This document shows positions 28,034 to 38,789 of a stretch of 64,000 nucleotides of DNA, in pieces; position 1 is the first letter of the stretch, and every line of letters begins with the position of its first letter. The position numbers were made by a program, and so were the translations under genes. This DNA is from Clostridiales bacterium (GTDB taxonomy: Bacteria; Bacillota; Clostridia; Peptostreptococcales; Anaerovoracaceae). Where the stretch lies: the NCBI GenBank assembly GCA_015058275.1, contig SVCQ01000001.1, positions 1 to 64,000 of the forward strand, in the 5' to 3' direction. A model generated the notes under the pieces. The model did no database searches. It was not told where the DNA came from and saw only the letters and a list, made by a program, of their open reading frames with translations.

Positions 28034-28621
28034 ATGAGTCTTGACATTAAATGCTACCCGAAGGGCATGTACGGCGAGAACACATATCTGATCACTGACG
28101 AGGCTACGGGCTTCAAAGCCGTGATCGATCCGGGTTATTACGACTTCGAGATCAGGATGGATATCCAAAATAATGCGCATCTCAAATATCTGCTCCTTAC
28201 TCACGGACATCATGATCATTTCTATGCGGTCAATGATTATCTCGAGGAGTACTCGAGTGTGGTATTTGCAGGTCCCGAGGGAGATCTGGCTCTCATGACA
28301 AAGCAGGGCTGCCCTGAGCCCAAAAAGCTCCTCAGGGACGGCGATGTCATCACTCTCGGGGAGACCGGGCTCAGGGTCATCGCCACTCCCGGTCATACTG
28401 CAGGCGGCATCTGTTTTGCTACAGACAGAGAGATATTCACAGGCGATACACTGTTCAGGCTCAGCGTCGGCAGGACCGATCTTGAGACAGGAGACTGGGA
28501 GACTCTCGTTGAGTCCATATCCACCGTGCTTTATCCGCTCGATGAGGATCTCATCGTATATCCGGGACACGGCGATCCGACAAGCATAGGGTACGAAAAG
28601 AAGGCCAATCCATTTGTATAG
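28034..28621 (+). CDS. Metallo-beta-lactamase-fold hydrolase (GloB-like)
   Basis: 195-residue hydrolase of the glyoxalase II-like metallo-beta-lactamase fold. The zinc motif THGHHDH lies near 56-62, followed by ATPGHTAGGIC (His near 118), FTGDTLF (Asp near 137) and a final YPGHGDPT. It may hydrolyse thioesters, but the substrate cannot be told. The ATG at 28034 sits seven bases after AAAGGTG and gives the usual N-terminus. The gene follows rel, as in many Clostridia, and overlaps hemZ by eight bases. Confidence 0.9.
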   Translation: MSLDIKCYPKGMYGENTYLITDEATGFKAVIDPGYYDFEIRMDIQNNAHLKYLLLTHGHHDHFYAVNDYLEEYSSVVFAGPEGDLALMTKQGCPEPKKLLRDGDVITLGETGLRVIATPGHTAGGICFATDREIFTGDTLFRLSVGRTDLETGDWETLVESISTVLYPLDEDLIVYPGHGDPTSIGYEKKANPFV

Positions 28622-29987
28622 GTTTTACATCAATAATACAGACGACGAATATCACTACCTCGAGCTGGGCAGGGCCTTCCTGCCGGACGACGGTTTTGAG
28701 GTAATACCATACAGGGGAAGCTCACTTGACGGGCTTCTGAAAGACGGAAGCTTCTTTGTCAACAGCAAAGGCTCATCCGACAGAGACGAGATCAAAAGGG
28801 AATTCTTCAGACTCCTCTCTGACATCACGGGGAGCATTCCTCCCTGGGGCACACTCACCGGAGTCAGGCCGCTCAAACCTGCTCTTGCGATCGCCTCAGA
28901 GACATCAGTGCAGGAGATGAGGAAGGTATTCTCTGATAAGTATCTTGTCAGCGAGGCCAAGATCGATCTGATCTCAGAGATCGCAGATTACCAGCTCTCG
29001 CTCGGACTCGGAGATCCATGGGACAAGGTCTCGGTATATGCAGGCATCCCGTTCTGCCCGACCAGATGCGCGTACTGCAGCTTTGCATCAAACGTGGCCG
29101 ACGCTGAGGCTCATGAGAGATACCTCAAAGATCTCATAAGGGAGACAGAGTATGCGGGCAGGCTTGCAAAGTCACATGATACAGTCATAGAGAGCATATA
29201 TATCGGAGGCGGCACTCCGACAACTCTCAGTGCTGATCAGCTCGGGAGGCTAATAAGTACTGTATCGGGCTCCTTCGGTATATCGCCACAAGAGCTTGAG
29301 TTCACTGTCGAAGCCGGACGTCCGGATACCATAACAGCAGACAAGCTGATGACACTCAAGTCCATGGGCATAGGGCGCATCAGCATAAACCCTCAGTCGA
29401 TGAAGGCCAATACGCTCAAGCTCATCGGCAGAGACCATGAACCTGACGACATACGTAGAGCCTTCGCTCTCGCACGGGATGCGGGCATCGGCATCATCAA
29501 TGCGGATCTCATAGCAGGCCTCCCTGAGGAGGACGTCGAAGACTTCAGAGCTTCTCTTGAGGAGATCATCGGACTCGGTGCCGAGAACATCACGATACAC
29601 ACACTCTCTGTCAAGAGAGGATCAAGGCTCAGGGACAACGATCCTGCCTACTACAGGCGCGGAGCCGATACGGTCACAAAGATGCTGGACATCTCTGTGG
29701 ACATGCTGCACAGCGCAGGATATGTACCGTATTACATATACAGACAAAAACACCAGATGGCATCTCTCGAGAATGTAGGATGGTGTCTGCCGGGCACTCA
29801 CTCCATATACAATATCCGCATCATGGAGGACAAACAGACCATCATAGGGCTCGGTGCCGGTGCGGTAGGCAAGGTATATTACAGGGACGAGGACCGTCTC
29901 GAGAGAATAGCCAACGTCAGCAATTACAACATATACAGCGAGCGTTTCGATGAAATGCTCGCCCGCAAGGACGAATATTACAGATAA
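28614..29987 (+). CDS. hemZ: HemZ-type radical SAM protein (coproporphyrinogen dehydrogenase-like)
   Basis: Radical SAM enzyme of the HemN/HemW superfamily, HemZ branch. The 457 residues carry the [4Fe-4S] motif CPTRCAYCSF with cysteines near 148, 152 and 155, then a GGGTPTTL motif near 200. The ~145 residues before the radical SAM core are the extra N-terminal region distinguishing HemZ from HemN and HemW. It begins with TTG inside the 3' end of the hydrolase gene, with AAGAAGG in front. Coproporphyrinogen oxidation is the usual annotation but is not firmly shown for this branch. Confidence 0.88.
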   Translation: MYRFYINNTDDEYHYLELGRAFLPDDGFEVIPYRGSSLDGLLKDGSFFVNSKGSSDRDEIKREFFRLLSDITGSIPPWGTLTGVRPLKPALAIASETSVQEMRKVFSDKYLVSEAKIDLISEIADYQLSLGLGDPWDKVSVYAGIPFCPTRCAYCSFASNVADAEAHERYLKDLIRETEYAGRLAKSHDTVIESIYIGGGTPTTLSADQLGRLISTVSGSFGISPQELEFTVEAGRPDTITADKLMTLKSMGIGRISINPQSMKANTLKLIGRDHEPDDIRRAFALARDAGIGIINADLIAGLPEEDVEDFRASLEEIIGLGAENITIHTLSVKRGSRLRDNDPAYYRRGADTVTKMLDISVDMLHSAGYVPYYIYRQKHQMASLENVGWCLPGTHSIYNIRIMEDKQTIIGLGAGAVGKVYYRDEDRLERIANVSNYNIYSERFDEMLARKDEYYR

Positions 29988-30000
29988 GCGGAGGTCATAA

Positions 30001-31248
30001 ATGGCAATCAAAGCTCCAAAGGGCACTAAGGACATGCTTCCCCAGGAGGCATACAGGTGGCACTACATAGAGGACAAGTGGGCTGAGATCTGCTCGGAGT
30101 ACGGATTCAGGGAGATCAGAACTCCGGCATTCGAGGCTACGGAGCTCTTCAACAGAGGAATAGGCGATACCACGGATGTCGTTCAAAAGGAAATGTACAC
30201 CTTTGAGGACATGGGCGGCCGCAGCATAACTCTCAAGCCTGAAGGCACATCGCCTGCAGTCAGGGCATTTATAGAGAGCAATCTATATGCTGAGACTCAG
30301 CCGACCAAGCTCTACTACGATACTCCGTGCTTCAGATACGAGAAGCCTCAGGCAGGCAGGCTCAGAGAGTTCCATCAGTTCGGTATCGAGAACTTCGGCA
30401 CTGACTCGATGACAGCCGATGCCGAGATCATAGCTCTCGGAAGCGACTTCCTCGAGCGCATGGGTATCGAGGACATAGAGCTTCACATCTCAAGCGTAGG
30501 CTGCCGCAAGTGCAGGCCTGTATACCGCAAGGCGCTCCAGGATTTCCTTCGTCCGCACTATGACTGCCTCTGCGAGACATGCAAGTCCAGATTCGAAAAG
30601 AATCCTATGAGGATACTCGACTGCAAGTCCAAGGAGGACAGAGAGATATGCAAGGACGCTCCGATGATGCTCGACTACCTCTGCGATGAGTGCAGACAGG
30701 ACTTCGAGGATCTCAAGTCCTATCTCGATGCGATGGGCATCAGATACACTGTGGACCCTTCGATCGTAAGAGGACTTGATTACTACACCAAGACAGCCTT
30801 CGAGTTCATCACCACAAAGATCGGTGCTCAGGGCACGGTATGCGGAGGCGGACGCTACGACCACCTTATAGAGGAAGTCGGCGGACCTCAGATGCCGGGC
30901 GTGGGCTTCGGACTCGGCAAGGAGAGACTGCTCCTGCTGATGGATGCCTGCGGCCATGACTTCGGCATCGCGCCTGCACCTCAGATATTCATCGCATGGA
31001 TAGGAGACAAGGCAAGGACGTATTCACTTCAGCTCATTCACGAGCTTCGCAGGGCCGGAATCAGAGCTGAGGCTGATACAAGAGAACGCAATCTCAAGGG
31101 CCAGATGAAATACGCCAACAAGCTCGGCGCCGCCTATACTGTTGTCATAGGCGATGACGAGGTGGACAGCGGAGAGCTCACTCTCAAAAATATGGAAACA
31201 TCAGAACAGACAAAAGTAAGAAGGGAAGACCTGGTAAATGCTATATAA
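30001..31248 (+). CDS. hisS: Histidyl-tRNA synthetase
   Basis: Class II aminoacyl-tRNA synthetase charging tRNA-His. The 415 residues show motif 2 (TKLYYDTPCFRYEKPQAGRLREF is the region near 103-125), the histidine-specific VRGLDYYTKTAFEF stretch near 256-269, the motif 3 area near 300 (GFGLGKERLLL) and a C-terminal anticodon-binding domain. A good ribosome-binding site (CGGAGG) precedes it, and it overlaps aspS by 11 bases, the common hisS-aspS pair. Confidence 0.97.
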   Translation: MAIKAPKGTKDMLPQEAYRWHYIEDKWAEICSEYGFREIRTPAFEATELFNRGIGDTTDVVQKEMYTFEDMGGRSITLKPEGTSPAVRAFIESNLYAETQPTKLYYDTPCFRYEKPQAGRLREFHQFGIENFGTDSMTADAEIIALGSDFLERMGIEDIELHISSVGCRKCRPVYRKALQDFLRPHYDCLCETCKSRFEKNPMRILDCKSKEDREICKDAPMMLDYLCDECRQDFEDLKSYLDAMGIRYTVDPSIVRGLDYYTKTAFEFITTKIGAQGTVCGGGRYDHLIEEVGGPQMPGVGFGLGKERLLLLMDACGHDFGIAPAPQIFIAWIGDKARTYSLQLIHELRRAGIRAEADTRERNLKGQMKYANKLGAAYTVVIGDDEVDSGELTLKNMETSEQTKVRREDLVNAI

Positions 31249-33004
31249 GAGAACACACATGTGCGGCGAGCTGAGACTCGCTGACGAAGGCAAGGAAGTC
31301 ATACTTAACGGATGGGTAGCCAAGGCAAGGAGCCTGGGCGGACTGGTATTCGTGGATCTCAGAGACAAGACCGGCATCACACAGATCACATTCAACGAGG
31401 ATGTGCCTGAGACTGTGCTCGAGCAGGCCAAGAGTCTCAGGAGCGAGTACTGCATCGGAGTAAAGGGAGTAGTAAAGGAGAGAAGCTCCAAGAACTCCAA
31501 TATCCCGACAGGCGAGATCGAAGTTTTTGCTGATGATCTCGTGATCTACTCAAAGTCGGAGACTCCGCCTATCTATATCAAGGATGACGACAATGTAGAC
31601 GACAACCTCAGACTCAAGTACAGGTATCTCGACCTTCGCAAGAATAAAATGCAGAGAAACCTCAGCGTCAGACACAGGGTGGTCAAATGCGCACGCGACT
31701 ACTTTGATGAGCAGGGTTTCACAGAGGTTGAGACTCCGATGCTCATCAAGCCGACACCGGAGGGAGCCCGCGACTACATCGTACCGAGCAGGGTACACAA
31801 CGGCTCGTTCTACGCACTTCCTCAGTCGCCTCAGATGTTCAAACAGCTTCTGATGGTTGCAGGCACCGACAGATACTTCCAGATCGTCAAGTGCTTCAGG
31901 GATGAAGATCTCCGTGCAGACAGGCAGCCTGAGTTCACACAGATCGACCTCGAGATGTCCTTTGCGGGAGTCGATGATGTCATCGCGATCCAGGAGGGAT
32001 TCATCAAAAAGGTAATGAAGGAAGTCAAGGGCATCGATGTGGTGACACCTTTCCCGAGACTCACTTATGCCGAGGCCATGGAGAGATACGGATCAGACAA
32101 GCCTGATACCAGATTCGATATCGAGCTGATGAAGCTCAACGACGTATTCGCCGGATGCGGATTCGAGGTCTTTACCAAGACACTCGCAGAGGGCGGAGAT
32201 ATCAGAGGCATATGCGTACCGGGAGGCGCTTCGGAATTCTCCCGCAAAAAGATCGACAAGCTCGTGGATGAGGTCAAGCATTACGGAGCAAAGGGCCTTG
32301 TATGGATCAAGCATGAGGCATCAGGCATCTCATCATCTGTAGGCAAGTTCTTCACAGATGATGAGCTAAAGACAGTCCTTGACAAGTGCGGGGCTTCCGA
32401 GGGAGACATCGTATTCATCGTAAGCGGCACTTCTAAGGTCACATACGACTCACTCGGCTTCCTGCGCAGGAAGGTCGCAGGGCTTCTCGGACTTCTCGAC
32501 GATGAGCAGTTCAACTTCCTCTGGGTAGTTGATTTCCCGATGTTCGAGCAGGATGAAGACGGCAATATCAAGGCCATGCATCATCCGTTCACTCAGCCTA
32601 AGCTCGACGAACTCGAAAAGCTCGACAGTGATATACTCGGACTCAGAGCAAACGCATACGACATCGTGCTCAACGGCGTGGAGCTCGGCGGAGGATCTGT
32701 CAGGATACACGACAAGGATCTTCAGGCAAGGATGTTCAAGGCCCTCGGACTTACAGACGAGGAATGCGAGGAGAAATTCGGCTTCCTGATCGAAGCGTTC
32801 AAGTACGGTGCACCTCCTCATGCAGGACTTGCATACGGTCTTGACAGACTCGTAATGCTGCTTCTCGGGGAGAAGAGCATCAGAGAAGTTATCGCTTTCC
32901 CAAAGAACCAGAATGCCGAGTGTCCGGTCTGCGAAGCTCCTGCTCCTGCAGGCGAAGGACAGCTTGAAGAACTCGGAATAGAACTTGTACCAGATGCAGA
33001 GTAA
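31238..33004 (+). CDS. aspS: Aspartyl-tRNA synthetase
   Basis: Class II synthetase charging tRNA-Asp. The 588 residues contain the N-terminal OB-fold anticodon-binding domain (about 1-110), motif 2 in the FRDEDLRADRQPEFTQ region near 223-238, the bacterial GAD insert (about 300-420), and motif 3 at GLAYGLDRLVM near 528-538. This is the bacterial long form. Start overlaps the hisS end with GAAGGG upstream. Whether it also charges tRNA-Asn cannot be told from the window. Confidence 0.97.
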   Translation: MLYKRTHMCGELRLADEGKEVILNGWVAKARSLGGLVFVDLRDKTGITQITFNEDVPETVLEQAKSLRSEYCIGVKGVVKERSSKNSNIPTGEIEVFADDLVIYSKSETPPIYIKDDDNVDDNLRLKYRYLDLRKNKMQRNLSVRHRVVKCARDYFDEQGFTEVETPMLIKPTPEGARDYIVPSRVHNGSFYALPQSPQMFKQLLMVAGTDRYFQIVKCFRDEDLRADRQPEFTQIDLEMSFAGVDDVIAIQEGFIKKVMKEVKGIDVVTPFPRLTYAEAMERYGSDKPDTRFDIELMKLNDVFAGCGFEVFTKTLAEGGDIRGICVPGGASEFSRKKIDKLVDEVKHYGAKGLVWIKHEASGISSSVGKFFTDDELKTVLDKCGASEGDIVFIVSGTSKVTYDSLGFLRRKVAGLLGLLDDEQFNFLWVVDFPMFEQDEDGNIKAMHHPFTQPKLDELEKLDSDILGLRANAYDIVLNGVELGGGSVRIHDKDLQARMFKALGLTDEECEEKFGFLIEAFKYGAPPHAGLAYGLDRLVMLLLGEKSIREVIAFPKNQNAECPVCEAPAPAGEGQLEELGIELVPDAE

Positions 33005-33620
33005 CAAAGGCTCAGATAAACGCAGATATGCCATATACGGCGGAAGTTTTGACCCGATACACAACGGGCACGTGGCTCTTGCGGACGCCGCAGTAAGGCA
33101 GTGCAGACTTGATGAACTCATATTCATGCCGGCTTTCATCTCGCCGTTCAAGCAGAACCGCAAGGTGACAGACGGTATCGACAGAGTCCATATGATCGAA
33201 GCCTGCCTGGATGTCAATCCGGCGTTCAGTGTTTCCGATTACGAGCTTCTCAAGGGAGGACCGTCATATACGGTCGAGACATTGAGACACTTCCGAGATA
33301 CAGTTGACGGTCAGCTGTGCTTCGTGCTCGGCTTTGACTCCGTGATACAGCTTGACATGTGGTATCACGGCAGGGAGATACTTACAGACTATCCGCTGAT
33401 AACGGTCAAGAGGCCACATACGGACGATATCGAGGGCATGCATATCATCGAGATGTTCCGAAGGGAGTACAACTCGGATATCACCGTCCTGGATATGCCT
33501 CCTGTGGATGCTTCATCGACTCTTATCAGGAGACGCATCAAGAACGGGGAGTCCATAAGCGACATGGTCCACCCGGGAGTAGAGGAATACATAATAAAAC
33601 ATGATCTGTACAAAGACTGA
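32994..33620 (+). CDS. nadD: Nicotinate-nucleotide adenylyltransferase
   Basis: Adenylyltransferase converting nicotinate mononucleotide to its dinucleotide in NAD synthesis. From the ATG at 32994 the protein has 208 residues, with GGSFDPIHNGH near 15-25 (the nucleotidyltransferase HxGH type) and the C-terminal SSTLIRRRI motif near 178. Its start lies inside the end of aspS with a weak ribosome-binding site. It heads the conserved nadD-yqeK-rsfS group and overlaps yqeK by 20 bases. Confidence 0.94.
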   Translation: MQSNKGSDKRRYAIYGGSFDPIHNGHVALADAAVRQCRLDELIFMPAFISPFKQNRKVTDGIDRVHMIEACLDVNPAFSVSDYELLKGGPSYTVETLRHFRDTVDGQLCFVLGFDSVIQLDMWYHGREILTDYPLITVKRPHTDDIEGMHIIEMFRREYNSDITVLDMPPVDASSTLIRRRIKNGESISDMVHPGVEEYIIKHDLYKD

Positions 33621-34194
33621 CGCTCTTGAGATCTTCATGAAGGAGCATCTCGATAAGAGCAGATACGAGCATTCGCTCGGAGTAGAACGCATGGCCCGGA
33701 CTCTCGCAGGCATTTACGGCTGCGATGAGGCCAAGACGGGATTCGCAGGCAGATACCACGACATAGCCAAGTGCTTTGACCAGGAGACGATGGATGAGTA
33801 TGTACGAAGGTACGACCTGAGCGAAAGCCTGATAGGCAACAAATCTCTCGCGCATTCCAAGGTCGGAGCCGCCATACTCGAGCACGAATTCGGTGTAAGC
33901 GATGAGGAAGTCCTCGAGATGGTAAGGTGGCACACCACAGGCAAGGCCGGCATGAACACAGCCGAAGAGATACTTTATGTATCAGATGCCATTGAGGACG
34001 GAAGAGGCTATGCCGGGCTGAAGGCCCTTCAAAAGCTTGCGAGGGAGGACCTCGATGCCGCGTGCATCGCAATCATGGAATTCGCGATAGACGATATATT
34101 ATCAAAGGGAAAGGTCCTGGATAAGGACACAATAGAAGCAAGGGACTACATAATCACCAAGATCAAACAAAAGGACAGGAGAGAAAATGACTAG
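33601..34194 (+). CDS. yqeK: YqeK-type HD hydrolase of diadenosine polyphosphates
   Basis: 197-residue HD-domain phosphohydrolase. YqeK family members hydrolyse Ap4A symmetrically to ADP. Motifs are HSLGVERMARTLA near 22-34, the HDIAKCF His-Asp pair near 56-62, and HSKVGAAILEHEFG near 88-101. The context nadD-yqeK-rsfS is the classical one. It shares eight bases with rsfS. Confidence 0.93.
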   Translation: MICTKTDALEIFMKEHLDKSRYEHSLGVERMARTLAGIYGCDEAKTGFAGRYHDIAKCFDQETMDEYVRRYDLSESLIGNKSLAHSKVGAAILEHEFGVSDEEVLEMVRWHTTGKAGMNTAEEILYVSDAIEDGRGYAGLKALQKLAREDLDAACIAIMEFAIDDILSKGKVLDKDTIEARDYIITKIKQKDRREND

Positions 34195-34528
34195 CAAAGA
34201 AATGGCAAAAGCTATCGCAGATCTTCTCAGCAGCAAGAAAGCCGGAGAAGTAGTGATGATCGACATCGCAGAGAACTCATCATTTGCGGATTATTTCGTA
34301 AACGCGACCGCGGGCAACGAAAGACAGCTCGGTACGCTCGCCGAGGAGGTAGAGGACAAGTTCGCAGAGCTCGGATTCGAGCCCAAGAGCAAGGACGGCA
34401 GGCCTGAGACCGGATGGATCCTTGTCGACGGAGGAGATGTGATCGTCAATATCTTTACCGAGGAGACGCGCAACAAATACACGCTCGAGCGCATCTGGAA
34501 CGACTGCGAAATGATACTTGTAGACTGA
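34187..34528 (+). CDS. rsfS: Ribosomal silencing factor RsfS
   Basis: 113-residue RsfS (YbeB/Iojap) protein that binds ribosomal protein uL14 on the large subunit and blocks subunit joining in poor growth. The core has FADYFVNATAGNERQLGTLAEEV, approximately residues 28-50, and the conserved GWILVDGGDVIVNIF near 80-94. A strong ribosome-binding site (AGGAGAG) sits inside yqeK. leuS follows after 14 bases, another common arrangement. Confidence 0.95.
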   Translation: MTSKEMAKAIADLLSSKKAGEVVMIDIAENSSFADYFVNATAGNERQLGTLAEEVEDKFAELGFEPKSKDGRPETGWILVDGGDVIVNIFTEETRNKYTLERIWNDCEMILVD

Positions 34529-34542
34529 TATAGGAGATAGCA

Positions 34543-37023
34543 ATGCGTAACGACAAATACGATTTCACTACGATAGAAGCCAAGTGGCAAAAGATCTGGG
34601 CCGAAGAAGGAGCCTTCAAGACTGTCGAGGATGACAGCAAGGATAAGTACTATGTCCTTGAGATGTTCCCTTATCCGAGCGGCAAGCTCCACATGGGACA
34701 TGTCAGGAACTATTCGATCGGAGACGTGATAGCCAGATACAAAAAGATGGCCGGCTTCAACGTGCTCCATCCGATGGGCTATGACTCTTTCGGACTTCCT
34801 GCAGAGAATGCGGCAATACAGCATAACGCAGAGCCTGCGAAGTGGACTTTCGACAACATGGACGAAATGGACAAGCAGCTCGCCAGCATGGGCCTTTCGT
34901 ACGACTGGGACCGCAAAGTCGCTACCTGCACTCCTGAGTACTATAGATGGACACAGTGGATCTTCATCCAGTTCTACAAGAAGGGTCTCGCATACAAAAA
35001 GGACAACCCGGTCAACTGGTGTCCTAGCTGCCAGACGGTGCTCGCAAACGAGCAGGTAGTAGACGGCAAGTGCGAGAGATGCAAGACAGAGGTCACAAAA
35101 AAGAACCTGTCGCAGTGGTATCTCAAAATAACAGACTATGCAGACAGGCTGCTCGACAACCTCGACAAGCTCGAGGGATGGCCTGACAAGGTCAAGACCA
35201 TGCAGCGCAACTGGATCGGCAAGAGCTACGGCGCCAATATCGACTTCAAGATCAAGGATTCCGATCTGACTCTCGAGGTATTCACCACAAGAGCCGACAC
35301 GCTTTTCGGTGCGACTTACATGGTAATGTCGCCTGAACATCCGTATGTTGATGAGCTTGTGGCCGGAAGACCTGAGGAGTCCGATGTAAAGGCCTATCAG
35401 GAGAAGGTACGCCACATGAGCGATATCGAGAGGACTTCAACGACCAATGAGAAGACCGGAGTCCTTATCGGCAGATACGCGGTCAACCCGGTAAACGGTA
35501 AGGAGATACCAATCTACATCTCCGACTATGTACTTATGGGTTATGGCACGGGCGCCATCATGGCTGTACCGGCTCATGACCAGAGAGACTTTGACTTCGC
35601 CAAGGCATTCGGCCTTGAGATCATACCGGTAGTCGACCCTGAGGATCCTTCTATTGATCTCTATGACCTCAAGGAAGCTTTTGTAGCCGAAGGCAAGATG
35701 ATCAATTCCGGTCAGTTCGACGGACTCAACAACAAAGAGGCCATACCTAAGATGATAGATTGGCTCAATGAGCAGGGTATAGGCGACAAGACCGTCAATT
35801 TCAGACTCAGAGACTGGCTCATCTCCAGACAGAGATACTGGGGCACACCGATCCCTATGATATGGTGCGATGACTGCGGATGGGTACCCGAAAAGGAAGA
35901 GAACCTTCCCGTGCTCCTCCCTACAGATGTAGAGTTCACAGGCAAGGGTGAGTCTCCTATAACTACCAGCAAGACATTTGTCGATACTGTTTGTCCATGC
36001 TGCGGCAAACCGGCAAAGAGGGAAGTCGATACGATGGATACCTTCCTTGATTCCTCGTGGTACTTCCTCAGATACTGCGACGCGCACAACGATCAGCTGC
36101 CGGTCGCAAAGGAAAAGTCGGATTACTGGATGAGCGTAGATCAGTACATCGGCGGAGTTGAGCATGCCATCCTCCACCTGATGTATGCGAGATTTTTCCA
36201 GATGTTCCTGCACGACATAGGACTCAGCAGCGTCGAGGAACCGTTCACCAACCTGCTCACACAGGGCATGGTCATCAAGGACGGAGCCAAGATGAGCAAG
36301 TCCCTCGGAAATGTAGTAAGTCCTGCTGAGATCCAGGCCAGATATGGCTCGGATACAGCCAGACTCTTCATACTCTTCGCAGCTCCGCCGGAGAAGGAAC
36401 TCGACTGGTCCGACGAAGGTGTAGAGGGAAGCTACAGGTTCCTGAACCGTGTATACAGGCTCGTCATAGAGTACATCGATGAGATCAGAGGCGATGCTGA
36501 TGTCAGCACCTCGTTTGAGGCAAAGAGCGATGCCGACAAGTCGCTCAGCTTCATGCTGAATTCGGCGATCAAAAAGGTTACAGAGGATGTAGGCGGCAGG
36601 TTCAACTTCAACACCGCCATCGCATCCATCATGGAACTCGTAAATGAGATGTACAAGTACAAGAACGGCGAGATCAATCTGCCGCTCTACGGCAACGCCA
36701 TAGAGACATTGCTCGTGCTTCTCAACCCGTTCTGCCCGCATGTCACAGAGGAACTCTGGAACAATCTCGGACATGAGGACAGACTTTACAACAAGGAATG
36801 GCCGTCATATGACGAGTCAGCGCTTGTCAAAGACGAAATAGAATTCATTTTACAGATAAACGGCAAGCTCAAGGACAGACTGAGACTGCCGAATGACACA
36901 CAGAAGGAGGTAGTGGAAGAAGCCGCCAGGGCATCCGAAAGATTCAAGGAAGCCACAGAGGGACATGAGGTAGTAAAGGTGATCTTCGTACCTAACAAGA
37001 TCATCAACTTCGTTGTCAGATAG
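34543..37023 (+). CDS. leuS: Leucyl-tRNA synthetase
   Basis: Class I synthetase charging tRNA-Leu. The 826 residues contain the HIGH-type site ([13 protein letters not shown] near 46-58), an editing domain with [17 protein letters not shown] threonine-rich motif near 248, the KMSKS site (residues ~583-587), and the C-terminal anticodon and tRNA-binding domains. A good ribosome-binding site (AGGAGA) precedes the ATG. Two tRNA-Leu genes, potential substrates, lie 15 kb upstream. Confidence 0.97.
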   Translation: MRNDKYDFTTIEAKWQKIWAEEGAFKTVEDDSKDKYYVLEMFPYPSGKLHMGHVRNYSIGDVIARYKKMAGFNVLHPMGYDSFGLPAENAAIQHNAEPAKWTFDNMDEMDKQLASMGLSYDWDRKVATCTPEYYRWTQWIFIQFYKKGLAYKKDNPVNWCPSCQTVLANEQVVDGKCERCKTEVTKKNLSQWYLKITDYADRLLDNLDKLEGWPDKVKTMQRNWIGKSYGANIDFKIKDSDLTLEVFTTRADTLFGATYMVMSPEHPYVDELVAGRPEESDVKAYQEKVRHMSDIERTSTTNEKTGVLIGRYAVNPVNGKEIPIYISDYVLMGYGTGAIMAVPAHDQRDFDFAKAFGLEIIPVVDPEDPSIDLYDLKEAFVAEGKMINSGQFDGLNNKEAIPKMIDWLNEQGIGDKTVNFRLRDWLISRQRYWGTPIPMIWCDDCGWVPEKEENLPVLLPTDVEFTGKGESPITTSKTFVDTVCPCCGKPAKREVDTMDTFLDSSWYFLRYCDAHNDQLPVAKEKSDYWMSVDQYIGGVEHAILHLMYARFFQMFLHDIGLSSVEEPFTNLLTQGMVIKDGAKMSKSLGNVVSPAEIQARYGSDTARLFILFAAPPEKELDWSDEGVEGSYRFLNRVYRLVIEYIDEIRGDADVSTSFEAKSDADKSLSFMLNSAIKKVTEDVGGRFNFNTAIASIMELVNEMYKYKNGEINLPLYGNAIETLLVLLNPFCPHVTEELWNNLGHEDRLYNKEWPSYDESALVKDEIEFILQINGKLKDRLRLPNDTQKEVVEEAARASERFKEATEGHEVVKVIFVPNKIINFVVR

Positions 37024-37037
37024 CGGCTCCTGACGAT

Positions 37038-38777
37038 ATGGCTAATAATAATACCAATAACAAAAGATATAAGAAACCGAAGCCTTACAGAGTAAACGCT
37101 TCAAAAAAGAAAAATAAAGATACGGTTCCGTTCAGGGTAATTCCTCTGGGCGGACTCAAGGAAATAGGCAAGAACTGCACGCTTATCGAGTGCAATAATG
37201 AGATACTCATCATTGACTGCGGACTTGCATTCCCTGAGTACGAGATGTTCGGCATAGACATAGTCATTCCGGACTTCACATATCTCATCGAAAACAAAGA
37301 CAAGGTCAAGGGCCTGATCATCACTCACGGCCACGAGGATCACATCGGCGGTGTTCCGTATCTCCTTCAGGAGATAAATACCCCGGTTTATGCATCCCCG
37401 CTTGCCATGGGCATGATAGACCACAAGCTTGAGGAGAATTTCCTTACCTGCGAGCGTCACGTGATCAAGGCCGGGAGCAAATTCAAGATCGGTTCATTCA
37501 AAATCGAAGCTATCCAGACCAATCACAGCATTGCTGACTCGCTTGCGTACTCGATCAAGTTCCCGGGAGGGCACGTTGTCCATACCGGTGACTTCAAGAT
37601 CGACTACTCGCCGCTTGACGGCAAGGTCATCGATCTCAACAGGTTCTCGCAGCTCGGAGATGAGGGCGTTGACGTCCTGCTCTGCGACAGCACCAACGTA
37701 ATGAGGAAAGGCTATACGCCTTCAGAGGCTGTCGTAAGAGAGTCGATAGATGAGATCTTCGACAATACCGAGAGGCGCATTATTATCGCGACCTTTGCAT
37801 CGAATGTGCACAGGATCAAGTACTTCTTCGAAGCCTCGATGAAGCACAACCGCAGGATAGCGGTATCCGGAAGGTCCATGGAGAACGTCCTGGCTCTCTC
37901 CCGCAAGCTCGGATATCTCGACGATCTGCCTGAATCCATATTCGTGGATATTGGAGAGATCAGAAAGATCCCTGACCGTAATCTTACGATCATCACAACG
38001 GGCAGCCAGGGCGAGCCTATGAGCGCTCTGACAAGGATGGCCTACGACAACCACAAATCAGTCAAGCTCAAAAAGAACGACGTTGTTGTATTCTCTTCAT
38101 CGCCTATACCGGGCAACGAGAAGGTCATCTCGCAGGTCATCAACAAGCTCTATGAGAAGGAAGTCGAGGTAGTGCTCGCATCCACGATGGATGTGCACGT
38201 ATCCGGACACGCTTCATCAGAGGAGCTCAAGCTCATACACACTCTGCTGAGACCGAGACACTTCGTGCCCGCTCACGGAGAGTACAGACATCTCATCGAG
38301 CATGCCAAGCTCTCAAATAAGCTCGGCCAGCCTAAGAACCGCATCTACGTGATGGGCAACGGCGACGCTCTTGAGGTCGAGGGCAAGAACGCCCGTATCA
38401 ACAAAGGCTTCACATCCGGAGAGGATGTCATGGTAGACGGCTACGGCATCGGAGATGTAGGAAGCGTAGTCCTCAAGGACAGGAAGACCCTGTCGCAGTC
38501 GGGACTTATCACTGTCTCGGTAGCTCTCGATTCAGAGTCAGGATCACTCATGGCTGAGCCTCAGCTCAGGACAAAGGGATTTGTCTATGTCGAAGAGCAT
38601 CAGGACCTGCTCACAGAGGCTCTCAACGTCGTATATAACACGATAGGCAAGAGCGCTTCTGCGGGCAAACTCGATGAAGTTTCGCTCACAAGAGCGATCA
38701 AATCGGATATGAAGACTTTCATATATAACAAGACAAAGAGGAATCCGGTGATAATCCCGGTCATCCTGTACGTATAG
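37038..38777 (+). CDS. rnj: Ribonuclease J
   Basis: Metallo-beta-lactamase/beta-CASP nuclease with endo- and 5'-exonuclease activity, central to mRNA turnover and rRNA maturation in Bacillota. The 579 residues begin with a lysine-rich tail (about 1-30), then the zinc site HGHEDHIGG near 97-105, HTGDFKIDYSP near 185, and the beta-CASP motifs including HVSGHASSEEL near 389 and PAHGEYRHL near 412. No second rnj copy is visible here. The ribosome-binding site is poor. Confidence 0.95.
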   Translation: MANNNTNNKRYKKPKPYRVNASKKKNKDTVPFRVIPLGGLKEIGKNCTLIECNNEILIIDCGLAFPEYEMFGIDIVIPDFTYLIENKDKVKGLIITHGHEDHIGGVPYLLQEINTPVYASPLAMGMIDHKLEENFLTCERHVIKAGSKFKIGSFKIEAIQTNHSIADSLAYSIKFPGGHVVHTGDFKIDYSPLDGKVIDLNRFSQLGDEGVDVLLCDSTNVMRKGYTPSEAVVRESIDEIFDNTERRIIIATFASNVHRIKYFFEASMKHNRRIAVSGRSMENVLALSRKLGYLDDLPESIFVDIGEIRKIPDRNLTIITTGSQGEPMSALTRMAYDNHKSVKLKKNDVVVFSSSPIPGNEKVISQVINKLYEKEVEVVLASTMDVHVSGHASSEELKLIHTLLRPRHFVPAHGEYRHLIEHAKLSNKLGQPKNRIYVMGNGDALEVEGKNARINKGFTSGEDVMVDGYGIGDVGSVVLKDRKTLSQSGLITVSVALDSESGSLMAEPQLRTKGFVYVEEHQDLLTEALNVVYNTIGKSASAGKLDEVSLTRAIKSDMKTFIYNKTKRNPVIIPVILYV

Positions 38778-38789
38778 GAGGTGTTTCAC

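Noticed and set aside
34291..36774. Two long minus-strand open frames (374 and 445 codons) opposite leuS
   Set aside because: leuS is unmistakable on the plus strand. The antisense frames have no recognisable domains and no ribosome-binding sites; long antisense frames are expected here because codon choice rarely creates antisense stops.
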